Of a stretch of 64,000 nucleotides of DNA, positions 12,900 to 21,538 are shown one piece after another. Position 1 is the stretch's first letter; each line of letters begins with the position of its first letter. The notes beneath the pieces are model-generated. The model was not told the origin of the DNA. It searched no databases and saw nothing but the letters and a program-made list of their open reading frames with translations. The position numbers and the translations under genes are program-made. Where the stretch lies: the NCBI GenBank assembly GCA_029246685.1, contig JAQWMR010000006.1:18528-82527 (forward strand). The letters run 5' to 3'. This DNA comes from Acidimicrobiales bacterium. Its GTDB lineage: Bacteria; Actinomycetota; Acidimicrobiia; Acidimicrobiales; Aldehydirespiratoraceae.

Positions 12900-13613
12900 A
12901 TGTCTCGGCGAGAACAGATTCTCATTGCGGCCGTGGTGCTCCTGGTGGGCATTCTCCTTGGCATCTTGATTGCCAGCCTCGGCGGCGATGACGGCGACGA
13001 TGCAGAGACGGGTGACGGCACCACCACCACCACGGCCGCCGAGACCACCACGACGACCGAGGCGCCGACCACCACGGAACCCGCGACGGCGACAATCTCG
13101 GCCACGACCACCACCGAACCGCCGCCGGTCGCCAACGCGGTGAACGGCGAAATCCGCGGCCTCCCGATCGGGACCAACGCCGACACCGTCATCGACGCCA
13201 TGACCGCCATCTATGGCGCACCGGACGGCGATACGGGTTGGAACGTCGGCTGTCCCCTCGACGGTGGTACCGAGGACGACGAGCGCCGGATCTCCTGGGG
13301 CAACCTGCGGATCCGTCTGTTCCAGGACGACGACGGTCAGATCCTCGCCGGGTGGGCGTACGAGCGGGGCGCCGCCGGCTTCTTCGACCCCGAGGGGCCG
13401 ACACCGGACGACATCGTTATGGGCACCGGCGTCGCCTGGAACCAGACCATCGTTCAGGTCGCCTCCGTGCTCGTCGGCACCACGCAGATCGCAGAGGAAT
13501 TCCCGCTGGTCTTCGTCCGTCACGACGGCGAGGGCGACTACCGCGCCGGCGCCGACAACCTCGACGCTCCGATGGACTACGTCGGATTCCGTGCCTTCGA
13601 CCTCTGCGACTAG
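12900..13613 (+). CDS. Secreted/membrane-anchored hypothetical protein with Thr-rich stalk
   Basis: 237 aa. Residues 3-27 form one hydrophobic helix (ILIAAVVLLVGILLGILIAS), either a signal anchor or an uncleaved signal. An acidic patch and a stalk of about 40 residues, nearly all Thr, Ala, Glu and Pro, follow. The folded C-terminal domain of ~150 residues begins around GEIRGLPIGTNADTVIDAM and has two Cys (residues near 120 and the penultimate residue) that could pair outside the cell. I do not recognise the domain. ATG 12900 is preferred to GTG 12882. It diverges from uvrB. Its TAG stop and the coaE TAG stop overlap in a shared CTAG at 13610-13613. Confidence 0.7.
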   Translation: MSRREQILIAAVVLLVGILLGILIASLGGDDGDDAETGDGTTTTTAAETTTTTEAPTTTEPATATISATTTTEPPPVANAVNGEIRGLPIGTNADTVIDAMTAIYGAPDGDTGWNVGCPLDGGTEDDERRISWGNLRIRLFQDDDGQILAGWAYERGAAGFFDPEGPTPDDIVMGTGVAWNQTIVQVASVLVGTTQIAEEFPLVFVRHDGEGDYRAGADNLDAPMDYVGFRAFDLCD

Positions 13614-14233
13614 GCCGTGTGGGGCAGGGTCGTCGCCCAGCTCCAGACGAAGGAGATCTGGGGTTCGAGCTCTTCCAGAGTGCCGGAGTTGTCGATCACT
13701 CGGTCGGCGACGGCTCTGCGGGCCTCACGAGTTGCCTGATTGGCGATCCGGGCGTTCGCGTCCTTGCGGGAGAACCCCCGGAACTTGACGAGGCGCTGGA
13801 CGGCCAGCGCAGGGTCCACGTCGACCACCACGATGCCCGCGAGGTTCGCGTACTGATCAGCGATCGACTCACCGTCCGGTCGGACGAGCAGCGGGATGTC
13901 GAGGATCACGATGGCATCGGTGCCCTCCACCTTCTTGCGGAGCCTCACCATCTGCTTGCCGACGGCCGGGTGCACCATGTCGTTCAGCGCCGTCAGTTCC
14001 TCGTCGTCGCTGAAAGCGATCTCGGCGATCGCGGCCCGATCGAGCGTGCCATCCGACGCGACGATCGTGTCGCCCCAGCGCTTGACCATCGCTTTGAAGA
14101 CGGGGCGCCCGGGCTCCTGGAGGTCACGCACGATCCGGTCGGCGTCGATGAGGACGGCTCCCCGCGCAACGAGCCCGTCGGCCACCGTCGACTTTCCGCT
14201 CCCGATGCCGCCCGTGAGTCCGATCTCGATCAC
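13610..14233 (-). CDS. coaE: Dephospho-CoA kinase
   Basis: 207 aa, the normal size. It phosphorylates the 3' hydroxyl of dephospho-CoA, the last step of CoA synthesis. The P-loop GLTGGIGSGKSTVAD is at residues 5-19, followed by IDADRIVRDLQEPG (the conserved D-x-D substrate loop) and the lid arginines in KFRGFSRKDANARIANQ. The GTG at 14233 is chosen because it places the P-loop at the usual distance; an upstream ATG would add 30 unrelated residues. As in mycobacteria it sits between rpsA and uvrB. Confidence 0.93.
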   Translation of the reverse strand: MIEIGLTGGIGSGKSTVADGLVARGAVLIDADRIVRDLQEPGRPVFKAMVKRWGDTIVASDGTLDRAAIAEIAFSDDEELTALNDMVHPAVGKQMVRLRKKVEGTDAIVILDIPLLVRPDGESIADQYANLAGIVVVDVDPALAVQRLVKFRGFSRKDANARIANQATREARRAVADRVIDNSGTLEELEPQISFVWSWATTLPHTA

Positions 14234-14350
14234 GGGCCGGACGGTAGCGGCCCCGTCTCCGTCGGCAAAACGCAGAAGCGGAACCACCCGTGGGCGGCCC
14301 CGCTCCCCTACACGTCCGTGGCACCCCACCGCGTGACGTGGCCGGCCCCA

Positions 14351-14539
14351 TCAGGGGCCGAGTCCTCCAGCGCTCACCACTCGACTGGCCGAGTCATCGA
14401 CGCTGCCGCTCACCGTCGACCCGAAGGCCGAGGCGCTGGCGAGGGCGAGGGCGACGAGCATGATGAGAGACAAGAGCAGCGCGTACTCCACGAGTGATGC
14501 GATGCCGGCGAAAATGCCGACGCCGATTGCTGCGATCAA
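14351..14539 (-). CDS. Flp/Fap-type pilin-like small protein
   Basis: About 62 aa. The core ASLVEYALLLSLIMLVALALASASAF has the class IVb pilin hallmark: a Glu five residues into a hydrophobic helix, followed by a Ser/Gly/Val-rich tail (STVSGSVDDSASRVV). Flp pilins are assembled by Tad systems, but no tad gene is visible nearby. The only start codon in the open frame is TTG at 14539, without a clear ribosome site; the frame stays open upstream to a TGA near 14690 with no ATG or GTG. The leader is therefore unsettled: the gene may start at a rare codon or be a broken copy. Confidence 0.5.
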   Translation of the reverse strand: MIAAIGVGIFAGIASLVEYALLLSLIMLVALALASASAFGSTVSGSVDDSASRVVSAGGLGP

Positions 14540-14734
14540 GATGAGTGTCTTGCGGGAACTTACGGGAACGTCGTTGGGGAGAGTGATCTTCTGCGGTCCC
14601 CCTGTCGGAAGCGCCGCCTCGTGCTCGAGGCGTTTGGCTCGGAACTTGGGTCCCGACGCGCGTGAGACGTCCGGAGGACGCGAAAGTCAACGGTCGTTTC
14701 GCCGCATTTCTTGAAACGAAACGCGAAAGGCGCG

Positions 14735-14783
14735 ACCAACGCAGAGACGGGCGCCCGTGAAGGGCGCCCATCTCTGCGTTGGT
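14735..14783 (-). terminator. Intrinsic terminator of rpsA
   Basis: Two 22-bp arms (14735-14756 and 14762-14783) are inverted copies with one mismatch, separated by about 5 nt. In the minus direction the hairpin is 29 bp past the rpsA stop and is followed by a T-rich stretch (CCTTTCGCGTTTCGTTTC). No coding feature overlaps it. Confidence 0.8.
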
Positions 14784-14811
14784 TCGATTGCCGGCCGGTG
14801 GGCCGGCCGAA

Positions 14812-16314
14812 TCAAGCCTCTTCGGCGTCTTCCTCGGCCACGGTCTCAGGGGCCGTCTCCTCGACAGGCACTTCAGCCGCTTCCTCGACGGGCTCCGCTG
14901 AGGCTTCCGCTGTCTCCGACGCCGATTCCTCGGAGGACTCGTCGATCTCGACTTCGACCTCTTCTTCGACGTACTCGTACTCGTACTCGGTGCCGTCTTC
15001 GGCCACCTCGGTGGTACCAGGGGCCGGAGCGTCCTCGCCCGCCTCGGCGTAGTACTCCTCCCACGCCTGCTGACCCTCGGAGGCGGTGTCTTCGCCGAGA
15101 TAGTTGCCCTCGTTGTCGTACGCATGGGCACCGAAGTGCTCCTGGTACTCGGCGGCAACCTCGCCACCCTCCGCGGCCTGCTTAATCGACAGGCTGATGC
15201 GACGACGCTGGAGATCAAGATCGATGATCTTGACCCACAGCTCCTCGCCCGGAGTGACGACTTGCTCGGGCAGCTCGACGTGGTGCGCCGACATCTCCGA
15301 GATGTGCACGAGACCCTCGATGCCGTCGCCGACCTGGACGAACGAACCGAACGGCACGAGCTTGGTGACACGGCCGTAGACGAGTTCGCCCACGCGGTGC
15401 GAACCGGCGAACTCCTGCCACGGATCCTGCTGGGTGGCCTTCAGCGAAAGGCTGATGCGCTCACGGTCGAGATCGACCTCGAGCACCTCGACCTCGATCT
15501 CGTCACCAACGGTGACGACCGAGCTCGGGTGGTCGACGTGCTTCCAGGAGAGCTCGGACACGTGGACGAGGCCGTCCATCCCGCCGAGGTCGACGAAGGC
15601 GCCGAAGTTGACGACCGACGAGACCACGCCGGTGCGCTTCTCGCCCGGCTTAAGGTTGTCGAGGAACGCTTCGCGCTGTTCCTTCTGCGTCTCTTCGAGC
15701 CACGCACGACGAGAGAGAACGACGTTGTTTCGGTTCTTGTCGAGCTCGAGGATCTTCGCCTCGAGCTCCATGCCTACGTAGGGCTGGAGGTCACGCACAC
15801 GGCGCAGCTCGACGAGCGATGCGGGGAGGAAGCCGCGGAGACCGATGTCGATGATCAGGCCGCCCTTGACAACCTCGATCACGGGGCCCTTGACCATGCC
15901 CTCGGCTTCCTTGATCTCCTCGATCTTGCCCCAAGCCCGCTCGTACTGCGCGCGCTTCTTGGAGAGGACGAGGCGCCCTTCCTTGTCTTCCTTGGTGATC
16001 ACGAGGGCTTCGATCGAATCGCCCATCGACACGACCTCGTTGGGGTCGACGTCGTTGCGAATCGAGAGCTCGCGGCTCGGAATCACGCCTTCGGACTTGT
16101 AGCCGATGTCGAGCAGGACTTCGTCCTGGTCGACCCGGACGACGGTGCCCTCGACGAGCTGTCCGTCTTCAACGAGCACCATGGTGCTCGTGTAGGCCTC
16201 TTCGATGTCGACGCCACCGAGGTCGGCGTCGACAATCTGGCGGGGGGTGTAGTTGCCCTCTGAATCGAAGGTCCCGAATTGGGACTCGTCGGTGGAGGTA
16301 TCAGTCATATTCAT
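14812..16314 (-). CDS. rpsA: 30S ribosomal protein S1
   Basis: 500 aa. Four S1 RNA-binding domains are visible, starting near GQLVEGTVVRVDQDEVLLDI, EGMVKGPVIEVVKGGLIIDI, GEKRTGVVSSVVNFGAFVDL and GELVYGRVTKLVPFGSFVQV, which is the actinobacterial four-domain architecture. The last ~90 residues are strongly acidic (runs of Glu and Ala), as in other high-GC S1 proteins. It delivers mRNA to the 30S subunit. Two closely spaced ATGs (16314 and 16308) could both start it. It is followed by a strong hairpin terminator. Confidence 0.96.
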   Translation of the reverse strand: MNMTDTSTDESQFGTFDSEGNYTPRQIVDADLGGVDIEEAYTSTMVLVEDGQLVEGTVVRVDQDEVLLDIGYKSEGVIPSRELSIRNDVDPNEVVSMGDSIEALVITKEDKEGRLVLSKKRAQYERAWGKIEEIKEAEGMVKGPVIEVVKGGLIIDIGLRGFLPASLVELRRVRDLQPYVGMELEAKILELDKNRNNVVLSRRAWLEETQKEQREAFLDNLKPGEKRTGVVSSVVNFGAFVDLGGMDGLVHVSELSWKHVDHPSSVVTVGDEIEVEVLEVDLDRERISLSLKATQQDPWQEFAGSHRVGELVYGRVTKLVPFGSFVQVGDGIEGLVHISEMSAHHVELPEQVVTPGEELWVKIIDLDLQRRRISLSIKQAAEGGEVAAEYQEHFGAHAYDNEGNYLGEDTASEGQQAWEEYYAEAGEDAPAPGTTEVAEDGTEYEYEYVEEEVEVEIDESSEESASETAEASAEPVEEAAEVPVEETAPETVAEEDAEEA

Positions 16315-16375
16315 CTCGATGGATCGATCTGATCCACAGGTATCGGACCCGCGGACCCTGTCAGGGAGACAGCCT

Positions 16376-17125
16376 CTAGAGGCTAGCGGTGGCGATTACG
16401 AGAAACTCCGGGTGGTCCACGTCCGGAGGGCTCGGCGACCAGTCCCCCGGTTCGACCGCGTCGATCGACTGCACGTCGAGTCCGACGTGGGCGCACATCA
16501 GCCGGAGCTCACGTGGCGTGAAGCAGGTGGTCCACAGATCTGTGGTCGCCTTGTTGCCGGACGCGTCCCGGATCTCGGTCGTCTCACGGTGCACACCCCG
16601 TTCCGCATCGAAGTCGTGGCCGTCGACCATGTTCGCCACCTGGAGGTAGGCGTTGAACGCCGTGAATACGGCCGTTCCCCCCGGCTTCAGCGCCCGCGCC
16701 ATGCCGGCGAGGATCTCCTTGTCCGGGTCGAGGGTCGGCCCCGCCGCCGGGCCTCCGCTCATGCCGAACGCCCCCTGGCAGATCGAGATCACGACATCGA
16801 ACTCCCGCTCGAACGGCATCGCTCGCGCATCGATCCGCTCGTAGGTCACACCATCGGGCGCAGTCTCCCCCGCCACGTCCAGAAACTTCTGACTGATGTC
16901 CACCCCATGGACGACGAAGCCACGCCGCCCGAGGTCGTTCGCATGCCGCCCGGGCCCGCACCCCACGTCGAGCACCCGCGCCGGCGACTCGAGTCCCAGC
17001 CGCTCGATCAGCGCGTCGATCTCCCGCACCGTTCCTTTCGTGAACGAGTACCGCAGATACCCCGCCCCCATGTGGTCCGCCAACCCCTCGAACCAGTGAT
17101 CGCTCTCCTCGCCACACCCTTCCAC
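16376..17125 (-). CDS. SAM-dependent methyltransferase, class I
   Basis: 249 aa. SAM motif I VLDVGCGPGRHANDLGRRG lies near residue 48, followed by the acidic-end strand VVHGVDIS, a motif II region (DVVISICQGAFGM) and ALKPGGTAVFTAFNAY. The opening stretch GAGYLRYSFTKGTVREID is shared by a family of uncharacterised actinobacterial methyltransferases. Its substrate is unknown. GTG 17125 gives this usual N-terminus; the longer ATG at 17182 would read through the palindromic repeat at 17171-17219 and is unlikely. Confidence 0.8.
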   Translation of the reverse strand: MEGCGEESDHWFEGLADHMGAGYLRYSFTKGTVREIDALIERLGLESPARVLDVGCGPGRHANDLGRRGFVVHGVDISQKFLDVAGETAPDGVTYERIDARAMPFEREFDVVISICQGAFGMSGGPAAGPTLDPDKEILAGMARALKPGGTAVFTAFNAYLQVANMVDGHDFDAERGVHRETTEIRDASGNKATTDLWTTCFTPRELRLMCAHVGLDVQSIDAVEPGDWSPSPPDVDHPEFLVIATASL

Positions 17126-17170
17126 CCTCGCAGTCTGCCCCCACCCCACCGCCAAACCCCCAACCCCACC

Positions 17171-17219
17171 GTTCTGGTGCACCAGGAGCGTCAGAACGAC
17201 AGGTTTGGTGCACCAGAAC
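17171..17219. repeat. Left 49-bp inverted palindromic repeat bracketing the DUF559 gene
   Basis: The element begins with GTTCTGGTGCACCA and ends with its exact reverse complement TGGTGCACCAGAAC, enclosing 21 nt, so it can fold on itself. The reverse complement of 18200-18248 matches it at 46 of 49 positions. It lies 65 bp past the stop of the DUF559 gene. Confidence 0.9.
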
Positions 17220-17284
17220 GGGGTGAGGCCGTCGAGCGACCACGCAGCAAGACGCTGACGGAGCGCATCGGGCTCGTGGAACAG

Positions 17285-18154
17285 TTACCGCTCTGTGACG
17301 CTGACGACGGTCAGGCCGGCGGCCCGTAGCGAGCCGTGGCGAGCTTCGTCGTTGCGTCGGTCGGTGAGCGACGAGTGGTGGAGACTCGGGTCGACTTCGA
17401 CCACGATCCCGCGGGCGGTATCGACGAAGTCGACTCGACCGATCCATGCGTCCTCGCCGCCTATGTCGACCTGCCGTTCGAATCGGTAGCCCCACGTTGC
17501 GGTCAGCTCGGCGAATCGCCCCTCAGCGCCTGACTCGGGCGGGACGAAGTTCGCCGGTCGGTCTTCCAGGAGCTCCTGCATCAGCGTGATGCCCGGCCTC
17601 CCTCTCCCGCCGAGCTCACCTAGCATTCTGATCAGAGACGCGTGACTCACGCGGCCGCGCGCCCAGAGGTTGTCGTGCACGCGCTCCACCTGCTTCGGAT
17701 GCATCCAACGGACCCCGGCGAGGTCGAAGATCGTTCGCGTGGGAGTCGTCACAGCAATCAGATCGAGCTCCACGAGATGGTTCGGGAGAAGCCGGCGTGG
17801 CTGGTGAACGACGGCGAGCTCGTGGTCACCATTCTTGGTTGTGGGCCGCCAACCAGTCACGTGGATCGGGTCGAAACGGAATCCTGGCTGCTCCCACATC
17901 GCGGCGGCGGAACCGTGCGAGAGAGATGCTCCAAAGCCGACCTCGAGTGTGGCCGCCATCAGTCGTGAGCGATCCGTGGGCGCCGCCCCTCCAATTCGGT
18001 AGACGCGCTTCGTCAGGCGCTCCAGCCTTCCTTGTCGAACCCTCCGACGGATCGCCGTGGCATCAAACCCGATGTCTCGGATCTGTCGCCGTGCCACGAC
18101 CCCGTGCTGTTCGGCGCCGAGCGCCAGAAGGGTCTGTTCCCGTTCGTTCTTCAT
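17285..18154 (-). CDS. AbiEi-type winged-helix / DUF559 (PD-(D/E)XK-like) protein
   Basis: 289 aa. Residues 1-60 resemble the AbiEi_4 winged helix of type IV toxin-antitoxin antitoxins (GVVARRQIRDIGFDATAIRR, RLTKRVYRIGG). The C-terminal ~90 residues look like DUF559, a Vsr/restriction-endonuclease fold: Glu in SGAEGRFAEL, Asp in GRVDFVD, and VVEVD where the canonical ExK has ExD. No AbiEii toxin gene is adjacent, so classical toxin-antitoxin function is doubtful. ATG 18154 is chosen because the longer frame would start within the right repeat. The gene is framed by two near-identical inverted 49-bp repeats, which suggests that gene and repeats form one unit. It lies between polA and a methyltransferase. 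Confidence 0.75.
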   Translation of the reverse strand: MKNEREQTLLALGAEQHGVVARRQIRDIGFDATAIRRRVRQGRLERLTKRVYRIGGAAPTDRSRLMAATLEVGFGASLSHGSAAAMWEQPGFRFDPIHVTGWRPTTKNGDHELAVVHQPRRLLPNHLVELDLIAVTTPTRTIFDLAGVRWMHPKQVERVHDNLWARGRVSHASLIRMLGELGGRGRPGITLMQELLEDRPANFVPPESGAEGRFAELTATWGYRFERQVDIGGEDAWIGRVDFVDTARGIVVEVDPSLHHSSLTDRRNDEARHGSLRAAGLTVVSVTER

Positions 18155-18199
18155 GCGCAAATGCTTGCGCCGGGGTGTGACACGCACCGACCAACCCTC

Positions 18200-18248
18200 G
18201 TTCTGGTGCACCAAACCTGTCGTTTTGACACTCCTCGTGCACCAGAAC
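18200..18248. repeat. Right 49-bp inverted palindromic repeat bracketing the DUF559 gene
   Basis: It starts GTTCTGGTGCACCA and ends GTGCACCAGAAC. In reverse complement it differs from 17171-17219 at three positions only. It lies 29 bp past the polA stop and 45 bp before the DUF559 start on the minus strand. The purine-rich outer flanks also show partial inverted similarity (GAGGGGTTTGGGGTGG at the right, CCAAACCCC-like at the left). Confidence 0.9.
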
Positions 18249-18277
18249 GAGGGGTTTGGGGTGGTGGGTGGGGCGGG

Positions 18278-20932
18278 TCAGCCTTTGGCGTCGGCCCAGG
18301 TGTCTGCGAGTTGGAGGTCGACGTTGAGTGGCACGGCCAGCTCGAATGCCTCTTCCATCGTCTCGCGCATGAGTTTGCTTGCCTGGTCGACTTCGGCTTC
18401 GGGGACCTCCACAATGATCTCGTCGTGGACCTGCAGGACGATGCGAGCCTCGAGTTCAGCCTCCTCGAGCCGTTCGTCGAGGCGGACCAGCGCCACCTTG
18501 AAGATGTCGGCGGCGAGGCCCTGAATACCCGCGTTCATGGCCTGACGTTCGCCGGCCATGCGGACCTGGCGGTTGCCCGATGACAGCTCGGGAATCTGGC
18601 GGCGGCGCCCGAACAGCGTCTCGGTGTAGCCCCGCTCGCGCGCTTCCTCGACGGTGTCGTCCATGTACTGCTTCACGGATGGGAACGCCTCGAAGTAGCT
18701 CTCGAGGATCTCCGACGCCTCGGCGACCGCGATGTTGAGCCGTTGCGCCAGCCCGTAGGCCTCCATGCCGTACGCCAGCCCGTACGACACCATCTTCGCC
18801 TTCGACCGTTCCTCGACGTGCACGTCCTCCGGTGCGATGTCGAACACCTTCGCGGCGGTGGCCGTGTGGATGTCGTCGCCGGCACGGAACGCTTCGAGCA
18901 ATCCGGGGTCCTCGGCGAGGTGGGCGATGCAACGCAGCTCGATCTGGTCGTAGTCGGCGATCAGCAGCTTGTGGCCTCGTTTGGCGACGAACGCGGTGCG
19001 GAACACTCGTCCTCGCTCGGACCGCACGGGGATGTTGTGGAGATTCGGCTGGTCGGAACTGAGCCGCCCCGTGCGGGCGACCGTCTGCTGGAACGTCGCC
19101 CGGATGCGGTCGCCCTCCCCGACCTCGGCCACGAGACCCTCGCCATAGGTGGACCGTAGCTTCTCGATCTCGCGGTACGCGAGCAGGTTTTCGACGATCG
19201 GGTGCTCGTCGCGAATCTTCTCGAGGGACTGGGCATCGGTGCTGTAGCCCGTCTTCGTCTTCTTCTGCGGGGTCAGACCGAGCTCGTCGAACAGCACTTC
19301 GCGAAGCTGTTTCGTGGAGTTAACGTTGAAGTCGTGGCCCGCCTCTTTGACGACGGCGGCCCGCAGCCCCGCCGTCTCCGCGGTGAGCTCGTCTCGGATT
19401 GTCGTGAGCGCGACCGGATCGACGCCGATTCCGAGGTGTTCCATCCGGGCCAGAACCCTTACGAGCGGCACTTCGAGGGTGTCGTGCAGCCCGACGAGAC
19501 CTTGCGCGGTCATCGCGTCGCGCAGCGGCTCAACCAGGCGGTCGATGGCGAGCGCGGCCCGGCCGGGCTCGGCTCCGGACTCCTCGCGGTCGCCATCCAG
19601 GTCGAGCTGCCCGTCCGGCGGACCGGACTCCGGCATCTCCATGCCGACGTAGCGGAGGAGGAGTTCGCCCAGGTCATAGCGGTTGTCGGCCGGATCCAGC
19701 AGGTAGGCAGCGAGTTGGGTGTCGACCCGCAGATCACGCAGATCCACGTCCCGATCGAGAAGTCGGCGAGCAGTCGGCTTCGCCCCGTGCATGGCGACGG
19801 GCCGGCCGTCGGGACCGAGGAGATCCTGGAGCGTCTCGATCACCTTCTCGTCGCGCAGCACTGACCCGGGCACGAACCCGACCTCGGCTTCGGCGCCGTC
19901 GATCACGAACGCGAGCCCGTTGTCGATACCGGTCTCCGGCACGGCGAGAGCGAGTACACCGGAGCCGCCGCCGGCAGCCGCCAGCGCAGCCACCGCGTCG
20001 CCCGCGGACTCGAAGGCGGTGATCTCGGCTTCCAGAACCTCGGCGGCAGGGCCGACCTCGCCGCCGATCGCCTCAGCGAGTCGATCGTGAAGCGTGCGGA
20101 ACTCGAGGAAGTCGAACAGCTTGCGCACGTCATCCGAGTCGTGATCGCCCCGGTTGAGATCGTCGATCGTGACGTCGAGTTCGACATCGCGGACCAGGAC
20201 CATCATCTCGATGTTGTTGCGAACGTTGGCCTCGTGCTCAGCCAGGTTCTCTCGCAGCTTCGGCGTCAGCTCGTCGAGCACCTCGTAGATGCCGTCGATC
20301 CCGCCTCGCTCGTTGATCAGCTTGGCGGCCGTCTTCTCGCCCACTCCCGGCACGCCGGGAAGGTTGTCGGAGTTGTCGCCGCGAAGCGCCGCGTACTGCA
20401 CGTAGTCGACGGGCTTCACGCCGGTGCGCTCGAGGATGCCGGCCTCGTCATAGAAGGCGTAGTCCGACACGCCCCGCTTGTTGTAGAGCACTTTGACGTA
20501 GGGATCCTCGACGAGCTGGTAGCTGTCGCGGTCGCCGGTGACGACGATGACGTCGTCCTTGCGATCTCGGCCCTGGGTCGCGAGCGTGGCGATGATGTCG
20601 TCGGCTTCGAAGCCGACCAGCTCGATCGACGGAATCGTCAGCGCCTCCAGCACCTCGCGGACGAGACCCATCTGCTGACGAAGAATGTCGGGCGCCGACT
20701 CACGCTGCGCCTTGTATGTGGGCGTCATCTCGTGACGGAACGTGGGCTCCGGCCGATCGAAGGCGACGCCGATGTGATCGGGCTGATGATCCTTGATCAG
20801 ATTGATCAGCATCGAGGTGAACCCGAACACGGCGTTGGTCACCTGACCCGAGGCCGTGGCCATGTCGCTGGGGAGGGCGAAGAACGCGCGATACGTCAGC
20901 GAGTTCCCGTCAATCAGCATCACTTTTGCCAT
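18278..20932 (-). CDS. polA: DNA polymerase I
   Basis: 884 aa. Domains: 5' flap nuclease (1-~290, MLIDGNSLTYRAFFALP, VVTGDRDSYQLV), a degenerate 3'-5' exonuclease domain, and the polymerase domain. The exonuclease motif I DxE is replaced by ALAVPETG, so proofreading is probably lost, as in mycobacteria. Polymerase motif A is ADYDQIELR near 658-666 (most homologues have DYSQIE), motif B is KMVSYGLAYGM near 711-721, and motif C is QVHDEI near 833. In motif B Tyr replaces the Phe of E. coli Pol I; in T7, Taq mutants and M. tuberculosis PolA this Tyr relaxes discrimination against dideoxynucleotides. It fills gaps left by UvrABC, whose genes are nearby. Confidence 0.96.
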   Translation of the reverse strand: MAKVMLIDGNSLTYRAFFALPSDMATASGQVTNAVFGFTSMLINLIKDHQPDHIGVAFDRPEPTFRHEMTPTYKAQRESAPDILRQQMGLVREVLEALTIPSIELVGFEADDIIATLATQGRDRKDDVIVVTGDRDSYQLVEDPYVKVLYNKRGVSDYAFYDEAGILERTGVKPVDYVQYAALRGDNSDNLPGVPGVGEKTAAKLINERGGIDGIYEVLDELTPKLRENLAEHEANVRNNIEMMVLVRDVELDVTIDDLNRGDHDSDDVRKLFDFLEFRTLHDRLAEAIGGEVGPAAEVLEAEITAFESAGDAVAALAAAGGGSGVLALAVPETGIDNGLAFVIDGAEAEVGFVPGSVLRDEKVIETLQDLLGPDGRPVAMHGAKPTARRLLDRDVDLRDLRVDTQLAAYLLDPADNRYDLGELLLRYVGMEMPESGPPDGQLDLDGDREESGAEPGRAALAIDRLVEPLRDAMTAQGLVGLHDTLEVPLVRVLARMEHLGIGVDPVALTTIRDELTAETAGLRAAVVKEAGHDFNVNSTKQLREVLFDELGLTPQKKTKTGYSTDAQSLEKIRDEHPIVENLLAYREIEKLRSTYGEGLVAEVGEGDRIRATFQQTVARTGRLSSDQPNLHNIPVRSERGRVFRTAFVAKRGHKLLIADYDQIELRCIAHLAEDPGLLEAFRAGDDIHTATAAKVFDIAPEDVHVEERSKAKMVSYGLAYGMEAYGLAQRLNIAVAEASEILESYFEAFPSVKQYMDDTVEEARERGYTETLFGRRRQIPELSSGNRQVRMAGERQAMNAGIQGLAADIFKVALVRLDERLEEAELEARIVLQVHDEIIVEVPEAEVDQASKLMRETMEEAFELAVPLNVDLQLADTWADAKG

Positions 20933-20956
20933 CGCCGGCGACCCTAACGCGTCAGC

Positions 20957-21538
20957 TCAGGGTGCGAGCGTGCCGGCGATGACGTCGGTCGCGACGTCGG
21001 CCGTCGTGCGCCGGTTCGACATCGCCTCGGTCTGGAGAAAGCGGAACGCATCCGCCTCCGACATGCCGTGATCGTCGATCAGCCGACCCTTTGCGCGGTC
21101 GACGAGCTTGCGGATCTCGAGCTGATCAGCGAGATCGTCGGCCCGAGCCGCGAGCGCCTGTGTCTCGCGGTAGCGCGCGAGGGCGGTCTCAATCGCCGGC
21201 GCGAGATCTGCTCGCTGGTACGGCTTCACGAGGTACGCCATCGCACCGGCATCCGTGGCCCGCTCGATCAGCTCTCGTTGGCTGAAGGCGGTCAGAAGGA
21301 CGACGGCGGTGCCACCCGAGTCGGAGATCGCCCTGGTCGCTTCAATACCGTCGATTCCCGGCATCTTGACGTCGAGCAGTGCGAGGTCAGGTTCGTGGGC
21401 GGCGACCAACTCGACCGCCTCGTCGCCGCGCCCCGTGTCGGCTACGACGTCGTAACCCTCGGCGGTGAGCGTCTCGACGAGATCGAGTCGGATGATCGCC
21501 TCGTCCTCGGCGACCACCACGGTGACGGCGTCGCTCAT
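20957..21538 (-). CDS. pdtaR: ANTAR-domain response regulator, PdtaR type
   Basis: 193 aa. The receiver domain has the acidic pocket AEDE, the phospho-acceptor Asp56 in LLDVKMPG and the conserved Lys in LVKPYQ. The C-terminal ANTAR domain (QLEIRKLVDRAKGRLIDDHG and DAFRFLQTEAMSNRRT) binds RNA antiterminator hairpins. In M. tuberculosis the orthologue Rv1626 also lies near polA and is phosphorylated by PdtaS; no histidine kinase is in this window. It overlaps the upstream coiled-coil gene by ATGA, so the two are translationally coupled. Confidence 0.9.
   Translation of the reverse strand: MSDAVTVVVAEDEAIIRLDLVETLTAEGYDVVADTGRGDEAVELVAAHEPDLALLDVKMPGIDGIEATRAISDSGGTAVVLLTAFSQRELIERATDAGAMAYLVKPYQRADLAPAIETALARYRETQALAARADDLADQLEIRKLVDRAKGRLIDDHGMSEADAFRFLQTEAMSNRRTTADVATDVIAGTLAP

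Noticed and set aside
12968..13085. Repetitive Thr/Ala codons as a CRISPR or minisatellite
   Set aside because: The repeats are degenerate codons of a Thr-rich stalk, without constant spacers; no CRISPR array was seen anywhere in the window.
17797..18583. Plus-strand ORFs through the inverted repeat and polA 3' end
   Set aside because: They are antisense to the DUF559 gene and polA and arise because the repeat reads LVHQN in several frames.
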